DNA of 45,449 bases from Podochytrium sp. JEL0797 (lineage: Eukaryota; Chytridiomycota; Chytridiomycetes; Chytridiales; Chytriomycetaceae). Under the pieces are notes generated by a model. The model was not told where the DNA came from. It did no database searches and was given only the letters and a program-made list of their open reading frames with translations. This document shows, one piece after another, positions 10,604 to 21,661 of the stretch (position 1 is the stretch's first letter; each line of letters opens with the position of its first letter). The DNA is taken from the NCBI GenBank assembly GCA_027596195.1, contig JADGJG010000093.1, positions 1-45,449 of the forward strand, given 5' to 3'. A program made the position numbers and the translations under genes.

Positions 10604-12390
10604 TTAACACGTCTTGGACAAGTAAGAGAAACAATGCTGATTGGCACCGCATTGCGCGTTGGTCGTGCACGCCAAGAGGGAGCACGTCGCGTTCGCATGA
10701 ACCCAAGTTCCACCGCACCGCTTAGCCAGATCCAAATAAGAGACGGCAGGACCTTGAGGCGGAAATCCGGTTCCAACGACCTTCCCATCCAGCACATCTC
10801 TGAGGGTCTGTGAATACGCGGATCGTGGAGGGTTCGCAAAGTTGGTGGCATCCCAAGCAAACGCGGGCGGGTTGGAGCTCGAAACATCATAGACACTGAA
10901 TCCGAGGAACTGCGAATCTTTTGAAACCATGTCGTGAACAGCTTGAAGCTGTCCAGGCGGGAGGAATCCACCACTGATGGCGCTTGTCCAATCCCCGGCC
11001 AGGCCAATGACGATCGGGCCTTGATACAAGGCCTTCCAAGCTTGGAAATTGAATCCAAAGGGGTAAGAGCAAGTTGCTGTTGTTAGGGAAGCGCCAAAAT
11101 GTTTGATCAAAAACGCGGATACATAAGACAAAAAGTTCTCACGATTATTGTAGAACTGCACAACAATGTAGTTTATGATGGAAGCAGTTGCAGTGATGAC
11201 ATCTCCAGTATTTACATCCTTGTTCAAGCCCTCATTGAGAAAGCATTGCGGAACGACTGCGGGTGAAATTTAATTCAAAACAAGGGAAGTGCCACAATTT
11301 ACCAGCCAATAAAGTCGATGGACTCAGTTGTCTCAGTTTTACCAGAAAACTGATCATTTCGGGAGTCCAAATGGATGGCGTGTCATTTTTCTCGACGTCG
11401 AGTTCGATTCCGTCGAGTACCACGCCAGGGCCAAACGGGCGAATTTGTCCATTTCCTTGCAGGAACATATCATAAAACTATAAAGGAGTTTGATATCGTT
11501 AAAAACAAGGAAAAAAGGAGAGGGGGTTGGCTCACCAATTGCGCGTATTTCGCCCCATCGCCCACCGAGAAACTATAAGGTGAAACCTTGTCTCCTCCCA
11601 AAGACAAAACAATTTTGACACCCATAGCCTGGCAGAGTTGGATATCGTCGCCGAGTCGGAGGAATCCGTGCACCTTTGATTCGATTGAGCGTCTATGTAA
11701 GGTCTAATTTTTTCCTCCCACTTACGTCATCTTTGGAATTGGTCTCTGTTCCAGTTCCGCGATAGGTATACGTCCCGGCGTAATTTTGAGGGTCGTTGAA
11801 TGCAGCAAAAGTGATCGTAAATGTGCTGCCGCCACCAAAAACGTTCAGAAATGCGAGGTTGATTGTGTTATAAAGAGCTGACCAATTTTATCAGCTACAC
11901 AGATTCTGGCACATGTGGAATCAAACTTACTTGTGTTGCAGTAATGTCCGAGCGTGTTTTGATAATCAGACCACGTGGTGGTTCTGCTGTTGGTTCCTCC
12001 AACGATTCCGACACCGTTAGCTATCGCGTTTTGGCCATAGTATCCGATCAATTGCTTTCCGATTAGGGCCGGAGGCGTAGTTTGCGACGGGATGGAAGTT
12101 GTGACAGTGACTGATGCACTTGCCGTCGCAGCGACGGTTGCCTGCGGCGACAGCATCGAGGTACCGGTCGACATGCCTTCAACAAACGAGATTGAGGAAT
12201 CGGTAGTGGACCCGCTTTTGCTCGATCGCGTTCCAAAGTATCCCGCAATTCCGCCGATCGCGGCACACAGAACGACGGCACCAACAATCAAGGCGATCTT
12301 GCGTTGTCTCTGCTTCTTGGCAACAGTGGAAGCAGCTACGCCGTCTTTGGAGTCACTTGCGACGACGAAACCGTCATGGAACGTTTGCAT
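10604..12390 (-). CDS. GH18 class III chitinase, type II membrane protein
   Basis: Exons 12390-11931, 11877-11726, 11673-11536, 11477-11303 and 11256-10604, 525 aa. A short basic cytoplasmic tail (KKQRQRK) precedes one membrane helix at about 31-53, then a Ser/Thr-rich stalk and a hevamine-like GH18 domain from ~114 (LIGYYGQNAIANG, TINLAFLNVF, KIVLSLGGD). The active-site strand is LDGIELDVE (Asp272-Glu279): the last Asp and the catalytic Glu are kept, but the middle Asp of the usual DGxDxDxE is Glu. The C-terminus has a Cys-rich tail (CGGTW, CSLLACTTNAQCG, HCFSYLSKTC) that may be a small binding module. Start chosen at MQTFHDG because of good AAAA context; an in-frame ATG at 12453 would add 21 residues. 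Confidence 0.85.
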
Positions 12391-12544
12391 TTTTGGAAGG
12401 AATTTTTGGATGTGAAATGGCTGACTCAGAAGCTGGCATGCACGAGCACGCATTCTTATCACTTTTCACATTACGTAAGGGTTTTGATTTGAAAAAAGCA
12501 GACGCGTTCGTTTATTATTACATAAAGTGAAATTCTAAGCATCT

Positions 12545-14281
12545 CTACAACGCAGCACCCACAGTGGCCATCCACGATCCCATGGGGTTGTCCAAGTTCA
12601 ACTGCCACCCCATCACACCCCCGTTCCAACCCTGCGCTTTGGCCTGGGAAACACAGGATGCCAACAATGCAGGCGTCATGTATCCAGTGTTGGTTGCTCC
12701 AGCGGTGGTGACAGGCTTTCCAATCACGAGCTTGTTCAACGCGACACCCTTGGCGGCGATTTCGAAAAGGGAAGTGCCCGTGAAGAATCCTACCGACTTG
12801 GTGAGAAGACCTTGGCAGTCAATGTAATCCGTGGAACCTTGGTTGTAAAACTTTTGAAACCTTGGTTAGGGAACTCTAATTAATCAATGAGTAAAAATGA
12901 CAAACCTGAACATTATAGAAATCGATCAGCGATCCCACGTTCTTGTCGACAGTGAGGTAGGCTCCCTTGGGGTACTGAGCAGTGTTGGTCACAAAGTACG
13001 GAGCTTGGGGTGCGTGAGAGATAATGTAACGCGGGCTTGGGAGGAGTTGACGCAAGGTGGTCGTGAACGAGGTCAGCCAGGCCTCGGCAGAACCATTCTC
13101 AAAAGCAGCAGAGTCCTCGTAGTCGATATCGGCTCCGTCCAGCTGGTTGGCAATAACCCAGTTGGCCAAGTTGGTGGCCACCTTCACGGGGTCGTCTCCG
13201 GTGGGCATGTCGGTGGCTCCAAACGCAGAAACCATGATGGCCTTGCCGGCAGAGTGGAACGCATTCACATAAGTTTGACGCGTGTTGGCATCCAAAGCGG
13301 CCCAGTAGTAAGCCGAATCAGCAGGTCCAGTCCTCAACCAGAAGGCCAAGTTGAAAACGTTGTAGGTCGTGCTTGCGAATCCAGGAACTCCCAACGAAGC
13401 AGGGTACGCGTTTCCAGAAGTATATTGCGTGTTGTCGTTGTAGATGACTTTCTTGGCTCCGGTGATGGGCTGGAAAGGAACTGGGGTGATAGATGGGGAA
13501 CCGCCCCCGGTTTGAACTGGAGGGGTGACACAGTTTCCAGTGGACCCAGTGATTTTGCAGACGGTGTTAGACGTGTTGCAATTCATCAGGACGGACCAGA
13601 CGAGAGCGTTGGCGGAGTTATACGTGCACTGCAGCAGATCGTTGCTGCCATCACACACGTATCCGGCGAAAGTAGAGCAAGACGCGCCCACGACGTTTCC
13701 ACCAGCAACAGCGGTGGTCGCGGCGACAGTGGTGGTCTTGAGTGCAGAAGTGGCGATGGTGGTGGAGGGCGTCGTTGGGACGGCGACAGTGGTTGTGGTA
13801 GAAGTGATGACCACGGCGGTAGTGCTGGCGGTGGTCTAAAAAGTGTCGCGGAATCAGTGTCATGAACTTGGAATAATATCACCGCAATTCAAACAAACAT
13901 GCATACCTTTGGTGCAGCGGGAGTCGTTGTGGCGGCGGACGTCGGTGGGACAACAGCAGTGGTCTTGGCAGACGTGATGATCGCGGCAGAAGTAGTGGCA
14001 GTAGTCTTGGGAACAGCAATGGTGGTGGTTGGGACAACGGCAGCCGTCGTGGTCGCTGGTGCAGAACCAGGAAGGCAACCGACGTATCCTGAAGCGGAAC
14101 AAACGGTCCCCGAAGCACATGCCTGGACGGTGGTCCAAGAAAGAGTGCTGTCAGCACCATACGCACATTGCTGGACGTTGGCACCGGAGCATTGGTACGC
14201 TCCAAAGGTGCAGGTAGTTTGACGCCTGTCGATGGGGGAAGCGGCGACGGTGACGGCGACAAGAAGGAGACCGAGAATCAT
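12545..14281 (-). CDS. Secreted GH18 chitinase with two CBM19-like modules
   Basis: Exons 14281-13907, 13835-12906 and 12850-12545, 536 aa. Signal peptide MILGLLLVAVTVAAS. Two six-Cys chitin-binding modules resembling CBM19 (about 23-70 and 175-227) are separated by Thr/Ala-rich linkers, probably heavily O-glycosylated. The catalytic domain from ~255 has VFNLAFWL, MVSAFGA and LDGADIDYE, a complete DGxDxDxE with Glu365 as acid. Splicing at 12851-12905 restores NVQFYNQGSTDY, typical of fungal GH18. The last exon ends in GGVMGWQLNLD, the usual substrate-binding Trp region. It hydrolyses chitin outside the cell. It is adjacent (154 bp) to the class III enzyme but belongs to a different GH18 subgroup, so this is not a tandem duplication. 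Confidence 0.9.
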
Positions 14282-15543
14282 TTGGGGAATGGTTTTGTGG
14301 AAGGGAATCCAGAAAAATATCCATCTTTTAATCTCACGGGTGGCACTCGCTCGTGACCCGTCAAGTGACGGGTCAAGCGTCAAGGAGATGAATTAACACA
14401 GATCTGTGAGCCAACAGATCGTCAAGAGAACGGGTAAACAGCAATCAGAATGGCTTTCTTCCGAGAAGAGAGTCCAACAAGAGGAAAAGGCATGATGTTG
14501 AGGGACGGAGAGCGGAGCCCGATTTTTCTTTCCAACAAGCGCCACATCCACATGGGACGCATTATCGCATGTCTCGCTGCCCTGCGTAAGCTATGCACTG
14601 CCATTTACAAATTATTGATTGTCAAAGTCGGCACTCTCCGTGACCGTCACTCACAGCATAAAGCCCTCACTGGCATTGCAACCCTCCCTTTCGCACATTT
14701 TCGCTCTTCTGTTTTATTCCTCGGGGTTTGAGGGAACTCCTGACTCGGGGGTAGCCTCGGGGAATTTCGCCACGGTTTTCACTTTTTTCGATGACTTCCA
14801 ATCCAAAAAAAAATCGAAAAATCGCAAACCTCCCAGCACAATCCCCTACCCCGACAGCATCGCAGCAACCCACGCCGGTCCATTCAGTTGATCATTGTCT
14901 GTTGCTGCTGATGCCCGCTTCTCCCTCCCCTCTCTCCCGTCTCCCTCCTCCAATGTGTGTTCCGACTGCAACGATGATCCACTTTAAAGATGTTTGCACG
15001 TCAGTGTGAGACTTGCCTACTAGCTTGTCACTGATCCCTAAATATACCCAAGTTTCTGAGCTCTTCGTAACACACTTCCCCTTCCTTCTCCCTTTGCTGT
15101 CATCTCCATCTCCCTCGTTTCCGGACCAAAAAAAAGAATCAAATAAACATGTGTTCACTTTCGTTTCTGCAACTGATTGCGCTTATTCGTATATTATTTT
15201 TTGTGATTAGTAATAATGGAGTTGAGATCGGGGGGAGACAAATGGCACCGAGATCATCCACAGACGCTTGATGAAGATATATACCTACCTCTTCTCGTTT
15301 CGAGATAAAAGCCAATATTGCGTGGTTATTTGCGCGGCGTGGTTTCTTCTTCCCCCGAGCTCGAAGTCAAATTTTGATTTTTTTTGCCGTCACTCTCTCT
15401 GCACCAACCTGCCGTTCGTGTGCCGCTTTTCACTTGCCGCTTGCCGCTCAAATCGCCGAATCCAACCCAGTGACTGCAGGATCCAATCTATCTCTCCTTT
15501 AGCCGCCCTCAAGCCTCAAGCCTCCCTTCCACGATCACATCCA
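14282..15543. other. Long divergent spacer between chitinase and zinc-finger genes
   Basis: 1.26 kb with no supported gene. It holds a perfect 9+2+9 inverted repeat at 14355-14374 and the promoters of the two flanking, divergently transcribed genes. An open frame at 14450-14731 (+) has no recognisable motif and no splice evidence. Confidence 0.5.
14355..14374. repeat. Perfect inverted repeat, 9-bp arms, 2-bp centre
   Basis: GACCCGTCA-AG-TGACGGGTC, 74 bp upstream of the secreted GH18 start codon. It is followed at 14375 by AAGCGTCAAGG, which repeats CGTCAAG. Symmetry and position fit a dimeric transcription-factor site, but this is inference. Confidence 0.5.
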
Positions 15544-17600
15544 ATGACCTTCTCGCAACCACGCATGGCCAATGCAAGCCTGGCGCCACCGCCAAACCCG
15601 CTCCTACACGGCCTCCTCCTCCCTTCGCCTTCCTCCAACGCCTTCGAACAGAGCATGTCAGCCCTCGTATCCAACTTAGAATCGAAAATCGACGCTGACA
15701 CGGTATGTGTTTCATCTCCAATTTGAGAAAACGCTGAAAACGAAGTAACAGAACCATCATGAACCCCACCAATCCAATCCCATTCCTATGTACCGTCCCA
15801 AAATGGTCGTTAAACGATCCCTCTCTGGCCGACATTACCCCATCCGAGGGGACCTTCTATCCGGAAGCGTCCCCGTGGCTCCCATTTCTCCAACCACAGC
15901 AGCACGCAGTATCTTCAGCTTTGATGGGTGTCTCCCGAGCCCCACAGTTCCTGGCGGTGCCTCGCATTTCTTCTCGACTTCCCCAGGCAATCGTGGCGGT
16001 GTGCCCGTCGTTTCAATGAACGGTGGAGGACCGCTGGGACTCCTCCGGACCAACATTACAACCCTGCCGTACGCGGGGACATTGGGGGCTGGAGGGTCAA
16101 CGAAGAAAGACGAATTGGACTGTTTGACCCCGATATCACGAATGCTGCAGTCCTTGAATGACGTGTCCTCGGATCCGGTGGCTGCGCCTCCGCTTTCGTT
16201 GATGGCGGAACCTCCGGTTGCGAATACGGCTGCGGGTGTTGGGGGACCTGCGACGGTGGTGGATACGACTGTTGATCTCGTTTTGGGTAACTTTTTGGAT
16301 ACGATTCAGGAAATTGCTGGGAAGCAGAGGCGCATGAGTATGCCTTTTGGTGCGAGAGATTCGCGGCCGGCTGGTGGTGGTGGTGGTGGTGGTGGTGCTG
16401 TTGGTGGAAAGTTGGACCTGCTGTCTGGGTTATTGAATGGCGGTTTAGACGATGTTGTGTCTGCCGCGGGGGAAATTCCTGGTGCGGTGGGGAGTTTTGG
16501 GGCGTTTCACTTGAGCGTCGAGAGCCAAATGCAGCAGATGCAACAGCAGTTGGAGCAGCAGAGACAACAGCAGCAATTCGAACAGGGACTGCAAGGCATG
16601 CAGATTTTTGGCCAACCACAGCAGATGCAGTTCCTTCAGCAATTCTTCCCCGAATACCCGCAACTACAATCACCAGCCCAACTGCCGCTCTCTCGAATGC
16701 CATCCTATCATACCCCCATCTCACCCCCGAACCCTCCTCAAACCGTGTCGAACCTCGCGTCATCCTCAGCAAAACCTCACTTCCTCACCTCCAAACTCTC
16801 CCGCCCAAACGTCAGCAGTCCCTTGACGGTACTCTCCGCCACCAAGAGCCCCGTGCCGAACTCGGAGTTTGGCATTCCGTCGCCACCATCCCCTACAAAT
16901 CTCAAAAACTCAGGACCGAGCTCGATGCAGTATAACCCAAGAAGCGACAACTCCAACGCCATGTATCTCCAATACCCTCCGCCGCCAATGTCTGCCCCTT
17001 TTTCGAATCCTCCCCCATTTTCACCAATGGTTTCATCCTCCGACGCGACGATTATCAAGCACTCAAACTTGCAGCGATGTCCTTATGGCGACTGCAAAAA
17101 GAGTTTCAAGCTCGCAGACAGTTTGTCGGCGCACATGGTGGCTGCGCATGGGTTGGCTCCCGCTGTTGCCATGGCTGTGAAGAATGGCGGTAGTGGTGGT
17201 GAACGCAGTGAGGGAGAGGGAGAGGGAGAGGGAGTAGAACAGCGTAGTGAGGATGGTGGTGCCACAGATGCGCCGAAACTAGCGTTAAAGTGCAACATGT
17301 GTGATCAGACATTCAGTCGGAGTCATGGTTCGTCTTTCCGTTTCTACGTTATGAGTTTGCTAAGCGGCTCGGGACTTATTTTGAACAGACCTGAAACGGC
17401 ATTCATACAAGCACACGACAGCACGGCCATTCAACTGCAGCCGTTGCGGAAAAGGGTTTGCGCGGAAGGATGTTTTGCGCCGACATGAGCAGGCGTTCAT
17501 GGAAGGCAAGAGGGTGAATTGTGTTTCTGGGGGTGGCGTTGGTGGCAAAAGGAGCCGTGATGAGGGAGGGGAACAGGACGGGGCAAACCAGAGGTGGTGA
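15544..17600 (+). CDS. C2H2 zinc-finger transcription factor
   Basis: Exons 15544-15702, 15752-17327 and 17389-17600, 648 aa. A long disordered N-terminal region has a GGT-repeat poly-Gly run (coded at about 16374-16398) and a Gln-rich stretch (QMQQMQQQLEQQRQQQQ). Three C2H2-type fingers sit near the C-terminus: CPYGDCKKSF...HMVAAH, CNMCDQTFSRSH-DLKRHSYKH (joined across the 17328-17388 intron) and CSRCGKGFARKDVLRRHEQAF. In the third, Phe stands where the second His ligand is expected. Likely a sequence-specific nuclear regulator; the target is unknown. A second in-frame Met (15565) is an alternative start. Its 3' end is partly duplicated at 18785-18887. Confidence 0.82.
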
Positions 17601-17796
17601 AATAATAGTAATTGCTGGAAAACAATAATAATATCGATCGTTGTGACTTTGACTTTATTATCGTTCGTAAGATGCGCGAGCGACTCGAAAGAAAAGGCCA
17701 AGAAAAAGCCACGTCGGAGTAAGTGAATTTTCTTCACGTAATTCAGAATTTCCCCACTCTTTCCTCTCCCAAAAGAAATTAATCACTCAATTAAAA

Positions 17797-18631
17797 ATGT
17801 GTTGCCGTCCTTGCCCTTGCTGCTTTCGCCTGTGTACCTGTTCAGGCCATTGTATTTGTCGACCCCACTTCTTCGTTGTCGCAAGCCCCCATTGCAACCG
17901 CTCTTCTTCCCCCTCCCTCCTCTACTCGAACTAACATCACCATGGGAGCTCTCTATGCCCTCAAAGCCGATGTGAAGATCGCTTCGTCCCTTGATGGATG
18001 CATCTCGTCAGTCAACTGCGGCAACTTCCCCGCCGACGGTCTGACCTTCCTGAGCTCCGGCAACACTACGGACTGCGGCAACGCGGACTTGTATTCTCGC
18101 ATGAGCCGCTACTTTACTGAGAATTGGAGCTTTCTGGTTTCTGCCTCCGATGGAGTCTTCACCGTGACAATGTATATTTCGATTCCCGAGAGGAAGAGAC
18201 AGGATGCCGCCCCGTGGATGCTCTCTTGGCAACCCGCTTCTTTGACTTCCACTTCCACTGTTGCTACCATCCCATTCACAAGGTCTAGTCGGTTCCAATT
18301 GGTTCTAACACCCCAGTCGTTTCCAACGTCCCAGTCGATTCCAACACCCGAGTGGCCACCTCAGTTATTCCCACCAACTCTGCCAGACTCTCCGTCACGG
18401 CTACGTCGCGGTCACCCAATACGTCGCTCCCAACAGGCCAACCGATTACGCCACCCCAGATGTCCCCGGAGCTAACACTGACAACAACCCGTTCTATGCT
18501 GCCCCCGTTGGTGATATCGGCAACAACCTTTACGCTCCCACCAGGTCCAGGAAACCTCAAGGCTTCTGCTGCCGAGTCGGTCGTTGCTATTTGAGCTGTT
18601 GCTGTTGTTGCGGCTTTGGTGTTTTAATTTC
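17797..18631 (+). pseudogene. Dead upstream copy of the secreted GPI-type protein
   Basis: Closely follows the intact gene at 19153-20115 from the signal peptide (AVLALAAFA) through CGNADLYSRM-RYFTENWS, PERKRQDAAPW and the C-terminal GPGNLKAS region. There is no in-frame ATG: the nearest one is in another frame and a TAA lies directly upstream in the coding frame. At least two frame changes follow (near 18285 and again toward the C-terminus), and the Ala/Thr repeat found in the intact copy is missing. It could only be expressed through unusual initiation and splicing. Confidence 0.75.
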
Positions 18632-18784
18632 CCTCATGAGAACTTGCCAAAGCATACAACTTTTCCACTCCTTTTCTGCTCTTTCTCTCCCCTCTTTGAT
18701 TCCAAATATTTGAAGGGGAAGGTCAAGAAAAAAAAACAAAGTTCCCAACCCGCTCTTGGGGTAGAGTTGATCGGCTCTATCCTT

Positions 18785-18887
18785 GGAAGGCCAGAGGATG
18801 AACTGTGTTTCCGGGGGTGCCGGCGCTAGCAGCAAAAGGAGTCGTGATGAGGGAGGGGAACAGGAAAGAGCAAACCAGAAGTGGTGA
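18785..18887 (+). pseudogene. Relic of the zinc-finger gene's 3' end
   Basis: Matches 17501-17600, the last ~100 bases of the zinc-finger coding sequence including its TGA, with scattered changes (shared AAAAGGAG, GTGATGAGGGAGGGGAACAG, GCAAACCAGA). No finger-coding sequence precedes it. It marks one end of a tandem duplication. The rest of 18632-19152 is AT-rich spacer with no gene. Confidence 0.7.
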
Positions 18888-19152
18888 CACATCACCATTT
18901 CACAATTAATAAATTCTGAGTCCGCCGTTCAAATTGGGGTTTTGATTAAAAAATGAGGGACTTGCCCCCCTTCGACAAATCCCGCATCAATTGGTGCATA
19001 TAAAGTTAATAATTGAGGAGTCGTGAGAAAGGGATGTCGAGTTTAAAAATAAAGATGCCGATCACATCACCACAAAAAATTGGGCTTGATTAATTTGAAA
19101 AAAAGATTAAAAAAAGATTTTTTCATGTTGCCCCCCACAAAACGTGCTCCTA

Positions 19153-20115
19153 ATGCTATACACTGCCGCCGTCCTTGCCCTGGCTGCTTTCGCCTGTGGA
19201 CATGTCCAGGCCATTTTATTTCTCGACCCCAACCCTTCGTTGTCGCCGGCCCCCATTGCAACCGCTCCTGCTCACGCCTCCGTGCTGTACACCAGACTTT
19301 ACATCGCTCAACAAGGAGCCCCCTATGCCCTCAAAGCCGATGTGACGGTCGCTTCGCTCCTTGATGGCTGCATCTCGTCCCTCAACTACGACAACTTCCC
19401 CGGCGGCGCTCTGACCTTCGAGAGCACAGGCAACACTACGGACTGTGGCAGTGCGGACCTGTATTCTCGCATGGGCCGCTACTTTACCGAGAACTGGAGT
19501 CCTGTGTTTTCCGTCTCCGATGGAGTCTTCACCGTGACTGAGCGTTTTTTGAATCCCGAGAGGAAGAGACAGGATGTGGCCCCATGGGTTTTCACTTGGA
19601 TCGCTGGTGCTCCACCTACCACTTCGACTACCACTGCCCCCCCCTCTACTACCACCACCGCTATTACTACCACCGCTAACACCCCAGTCGGTTCCGACAC
19701 CCCAGTTGGTTCCAACGCCCCAGTCGGTTCCAACATCCCAGTGGCCACCTCAGTTGTTCCCACCAACTCTGCCGGACTCCCCGTCACGGCTTCTGCTCCC
19801 ACCACTGCTGCCAGCGCCGTCGCGACCTCCACCGCCACTGCTGCCGGCGCCGTCGCGACCTCCACCGCCACTGCTGCCGCTGGAGTCGCTTCCACCGGAT
19901 ACGTCGCGGTCACCCAATACGTCGCTCCCAGCAAGCCCACCGATTACGCCGCCCCAGGTGCCCCCGGAGCTAACGCTGGCAACAACCCGTTCTATGCTGC
20001 CCCTGCTGCCGCCAACACTTACGCTCCAGCTGGTCCAGGAAACCTCAAAGCTTCTGGTGCCGAATCGATGGTTGCCATGGGAGCTGCTGCTTTGGTTGCG
20101 GCTTTGATGTTTTAA
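19153..20115 (+). CDS. Secreted, probably GPI-anchored protein, unknown family
   Basis: Single exon, 320 aa from the ATG at 19153. Signal peptide MLYTAAVLALAAFACGHVQA. The compact N-terminal domain has two Cys (DGCISSLNYDNF, NTTDCGSADLYSRM) and a dibasic PERKRQD that could be a processing site. It is followed by a Thr/Ser/Ala/Pro-rich stalk with two short repeats (PVGSNx four times; an AVATSTATAAG unit twice) and a hydrophobic tail AMGAAALVAALMF typical of a GPI signal. I do not recognise the domain. A surface or wall protein is inferred from the layout. It is the intact member of a tandem pair; the upstream copy is dead. Confidence 0.75.
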   Translation: MLYTAAVLALAAFACGHVQAILFLDPNPSLSPAPIATAPAHASVLYTRLYIAQQGAPYALKADVTVASLLDGCISSLNYDNFPGGALTFESTGNTTDCGSADLYSRMGRYFTENWSPVFSVSDGVFTVTERFLNPERKRQDVAPWVFTWIAGAPPTTSTTTAPPSTTTTAITTTANTPVGSDTPVGSNAPVGSNIPVATSVVPTNSAGLPVTASAPTTAASAVATSTATAAGAVATSTATAAAGVASTGYVAVTQYVAPSKPTDYAAPGAPGANAGNNPFYAAPAAANTYAPAGPGNLKASGAESMVAMGAAALVAALMF

Positions 20116-20243
20116 TTTTCCCTCATTAGAATTTGAGAAAGAAATAGATGAAGTACTTGTTTTTGATAAATTTTAAATTTTTGAAATGTGGCGGGATGGA
20201 AGGAAAAAAACGTGAAAAAAACCTGACGTGGACGACAAAAAAA

Positions 20244-21508
20244 ATGCTCCCAACCCGAATGCTCACGCCCGCACTTCGCGGCCTCGCTCCAATTGCGCCC
20301 TTGATGCGCACTGCGCCCAAGACGATGTTCCAGCCACTCCGCGCACTTTCTTCGTCGCCACTTGTTCAGCGCCGCCTTGGCGGCACTTCGTTTGCGGCGC
20401 CGGCGTTCGCACGGCCCGGCGCGTCGTCGCAAGGCACCGCGTTTCCGTGGACCAAGGCCGCGGGCGCAGTCGCCGTCGTTGGCCTTGGCGCGGTCGGCCT
20501 CAACGCCGTCTTCAACAACGCCGACGCACAACCCACCTCGACGTCCTTCGACACACTCGCCACAAACGCCTATGTGCGCGACTACTTGAACGAGACATTC
20601 CGGTGAGCTTTTTTCATTCATTTAAACTTTGATGTTTATTTCTAATCGCGTGTTTCCAGACACGTCGGAGGCGCTCTCATCCTCACCGCATCATCTGCAA
20701 TGATGCTCTACCGCGTCCCATCGCTCCAGCGTGTCATGGCCCAGAACCCCATAGCCTCTTCGCTGGGTGGCCTGGTTTTGGTTATTGGATTCATGATGGG
20801 AACCCTCAACACGAACCCCGCCAACGTCTCGCAGAAATATGCCCTATTTGCCGGTTTCGCGATTGCGAAGGGTGCCCTGCTGAGCCCGTTGTTTTTCTTG
20901 AATCCGGCCATTCTCGCGCGCGCTGGAATGTATACTGCTGCGATCGTTGGTTCCCTGAGTTTCATTGCGTCTACATCCAAGAGTGATCAATTCCTGTACC
21001 TCGGTGGCCCTCTGTTTGCTGGGTTGTGCATTGTCGCTGTTTCCAGTGTCGGCGCCGCGTTTTTGCCTGTGACCAGCGCCGCCATGCCATTTTTGTACAA
21101 CATTTCGCTGTACGGAGGGCTCGCTTTGTTCGGAGGCTTCGTTTTATACGACACCCAAAAGGCAAGCGATGAAAGCGGACCGAGTTGAGCGAATGCGTTG
21201 TTATGAGACCTTCGTTCGGGTCGAAGGAGGGACGCGCACGAGATGTGGTGGAACCATTTCTCGCGAACGGGGAATCCACGTGAAATGGAGAGCTGGACCC
21301 ATGCGCGTGGCGCACCCCCTCGCTTCTTGCACACAAAAATAACATTCTTTTTCCACACTCGCAGGTGATGCAACACGGCCAGCTTGCGTCAAAGGGACTC
21401 GCCCCGCGAGACACGGTCAATGAATCCGTCGGCCTGTATCTCGATTTCATCAACATTTTCATTCGACTCGTGCAAATCTTGAGCATGACGGGCAACCGCA
21501 AGAGATGA
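20244..21508 (+). CDS. GHITM: GHITM/TMBIM5-like mitochondrial inner-membrane protein
   Basis: Exons 20244-20602, 20660-21161 and 21365-21508, 334 aa. An Arg-rich N-terminus without acidic residues (MLPTRMLTPALRGL...) is a likely mitochondrial presequence. Then NAYVRDYLNETFRHVGGAL and about seven hydrophobic segments of the BAX-inhibitor-1/LFG fold (ANVSQKYALFAGFAIAKGAL, FLYLGGPLFAGL, SLYGGLALFGGFVLYDTQK), ending DTVNESVGLYLDFINIFIRL. In animals this protein acts in cristae organisation and Ca2+/H+ transport. Intron 2 (21162-21364) begins with GC, not GT, and ends CAG; this splice yields DTQK-VMQHGQLASKG, the expected family sequence. Followed by a divergent paralog. Confidence 0.9.
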
Positions 21509-21661
21509 TGAGTGTGGAGACTGGGTGTCGCGAAGCTTATGTTGCATGTTGCCTTTGAGAAATAAAAACCAAGAATCTCATTCATTCTAATTTTCCTCCG
21601 TCTCTCATTTTTCTTCACACTGCAGTGATTTAATCAAAGAATTTTTTTCGACTTCAAAATC

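Noticed and set aside
12897..13865. 322-codon open frame on the plus strand
   Set aside because: Lies opposite the GH18 catalytic exon. It is a shadow of codon bias in the real gene.
10604..14281. The two adjacent GH18 genes as a tandem duplication
   Set aside because: Their catalytic motifs, intron positions, N-termini and accessory modules differ; they belong to separate GH18 groups.
14450..14731. 93-codon frame in the chitinase/zinc-finger spacer
   Set aside because: No domain, no signal peptide and no splice or duplication evidence.
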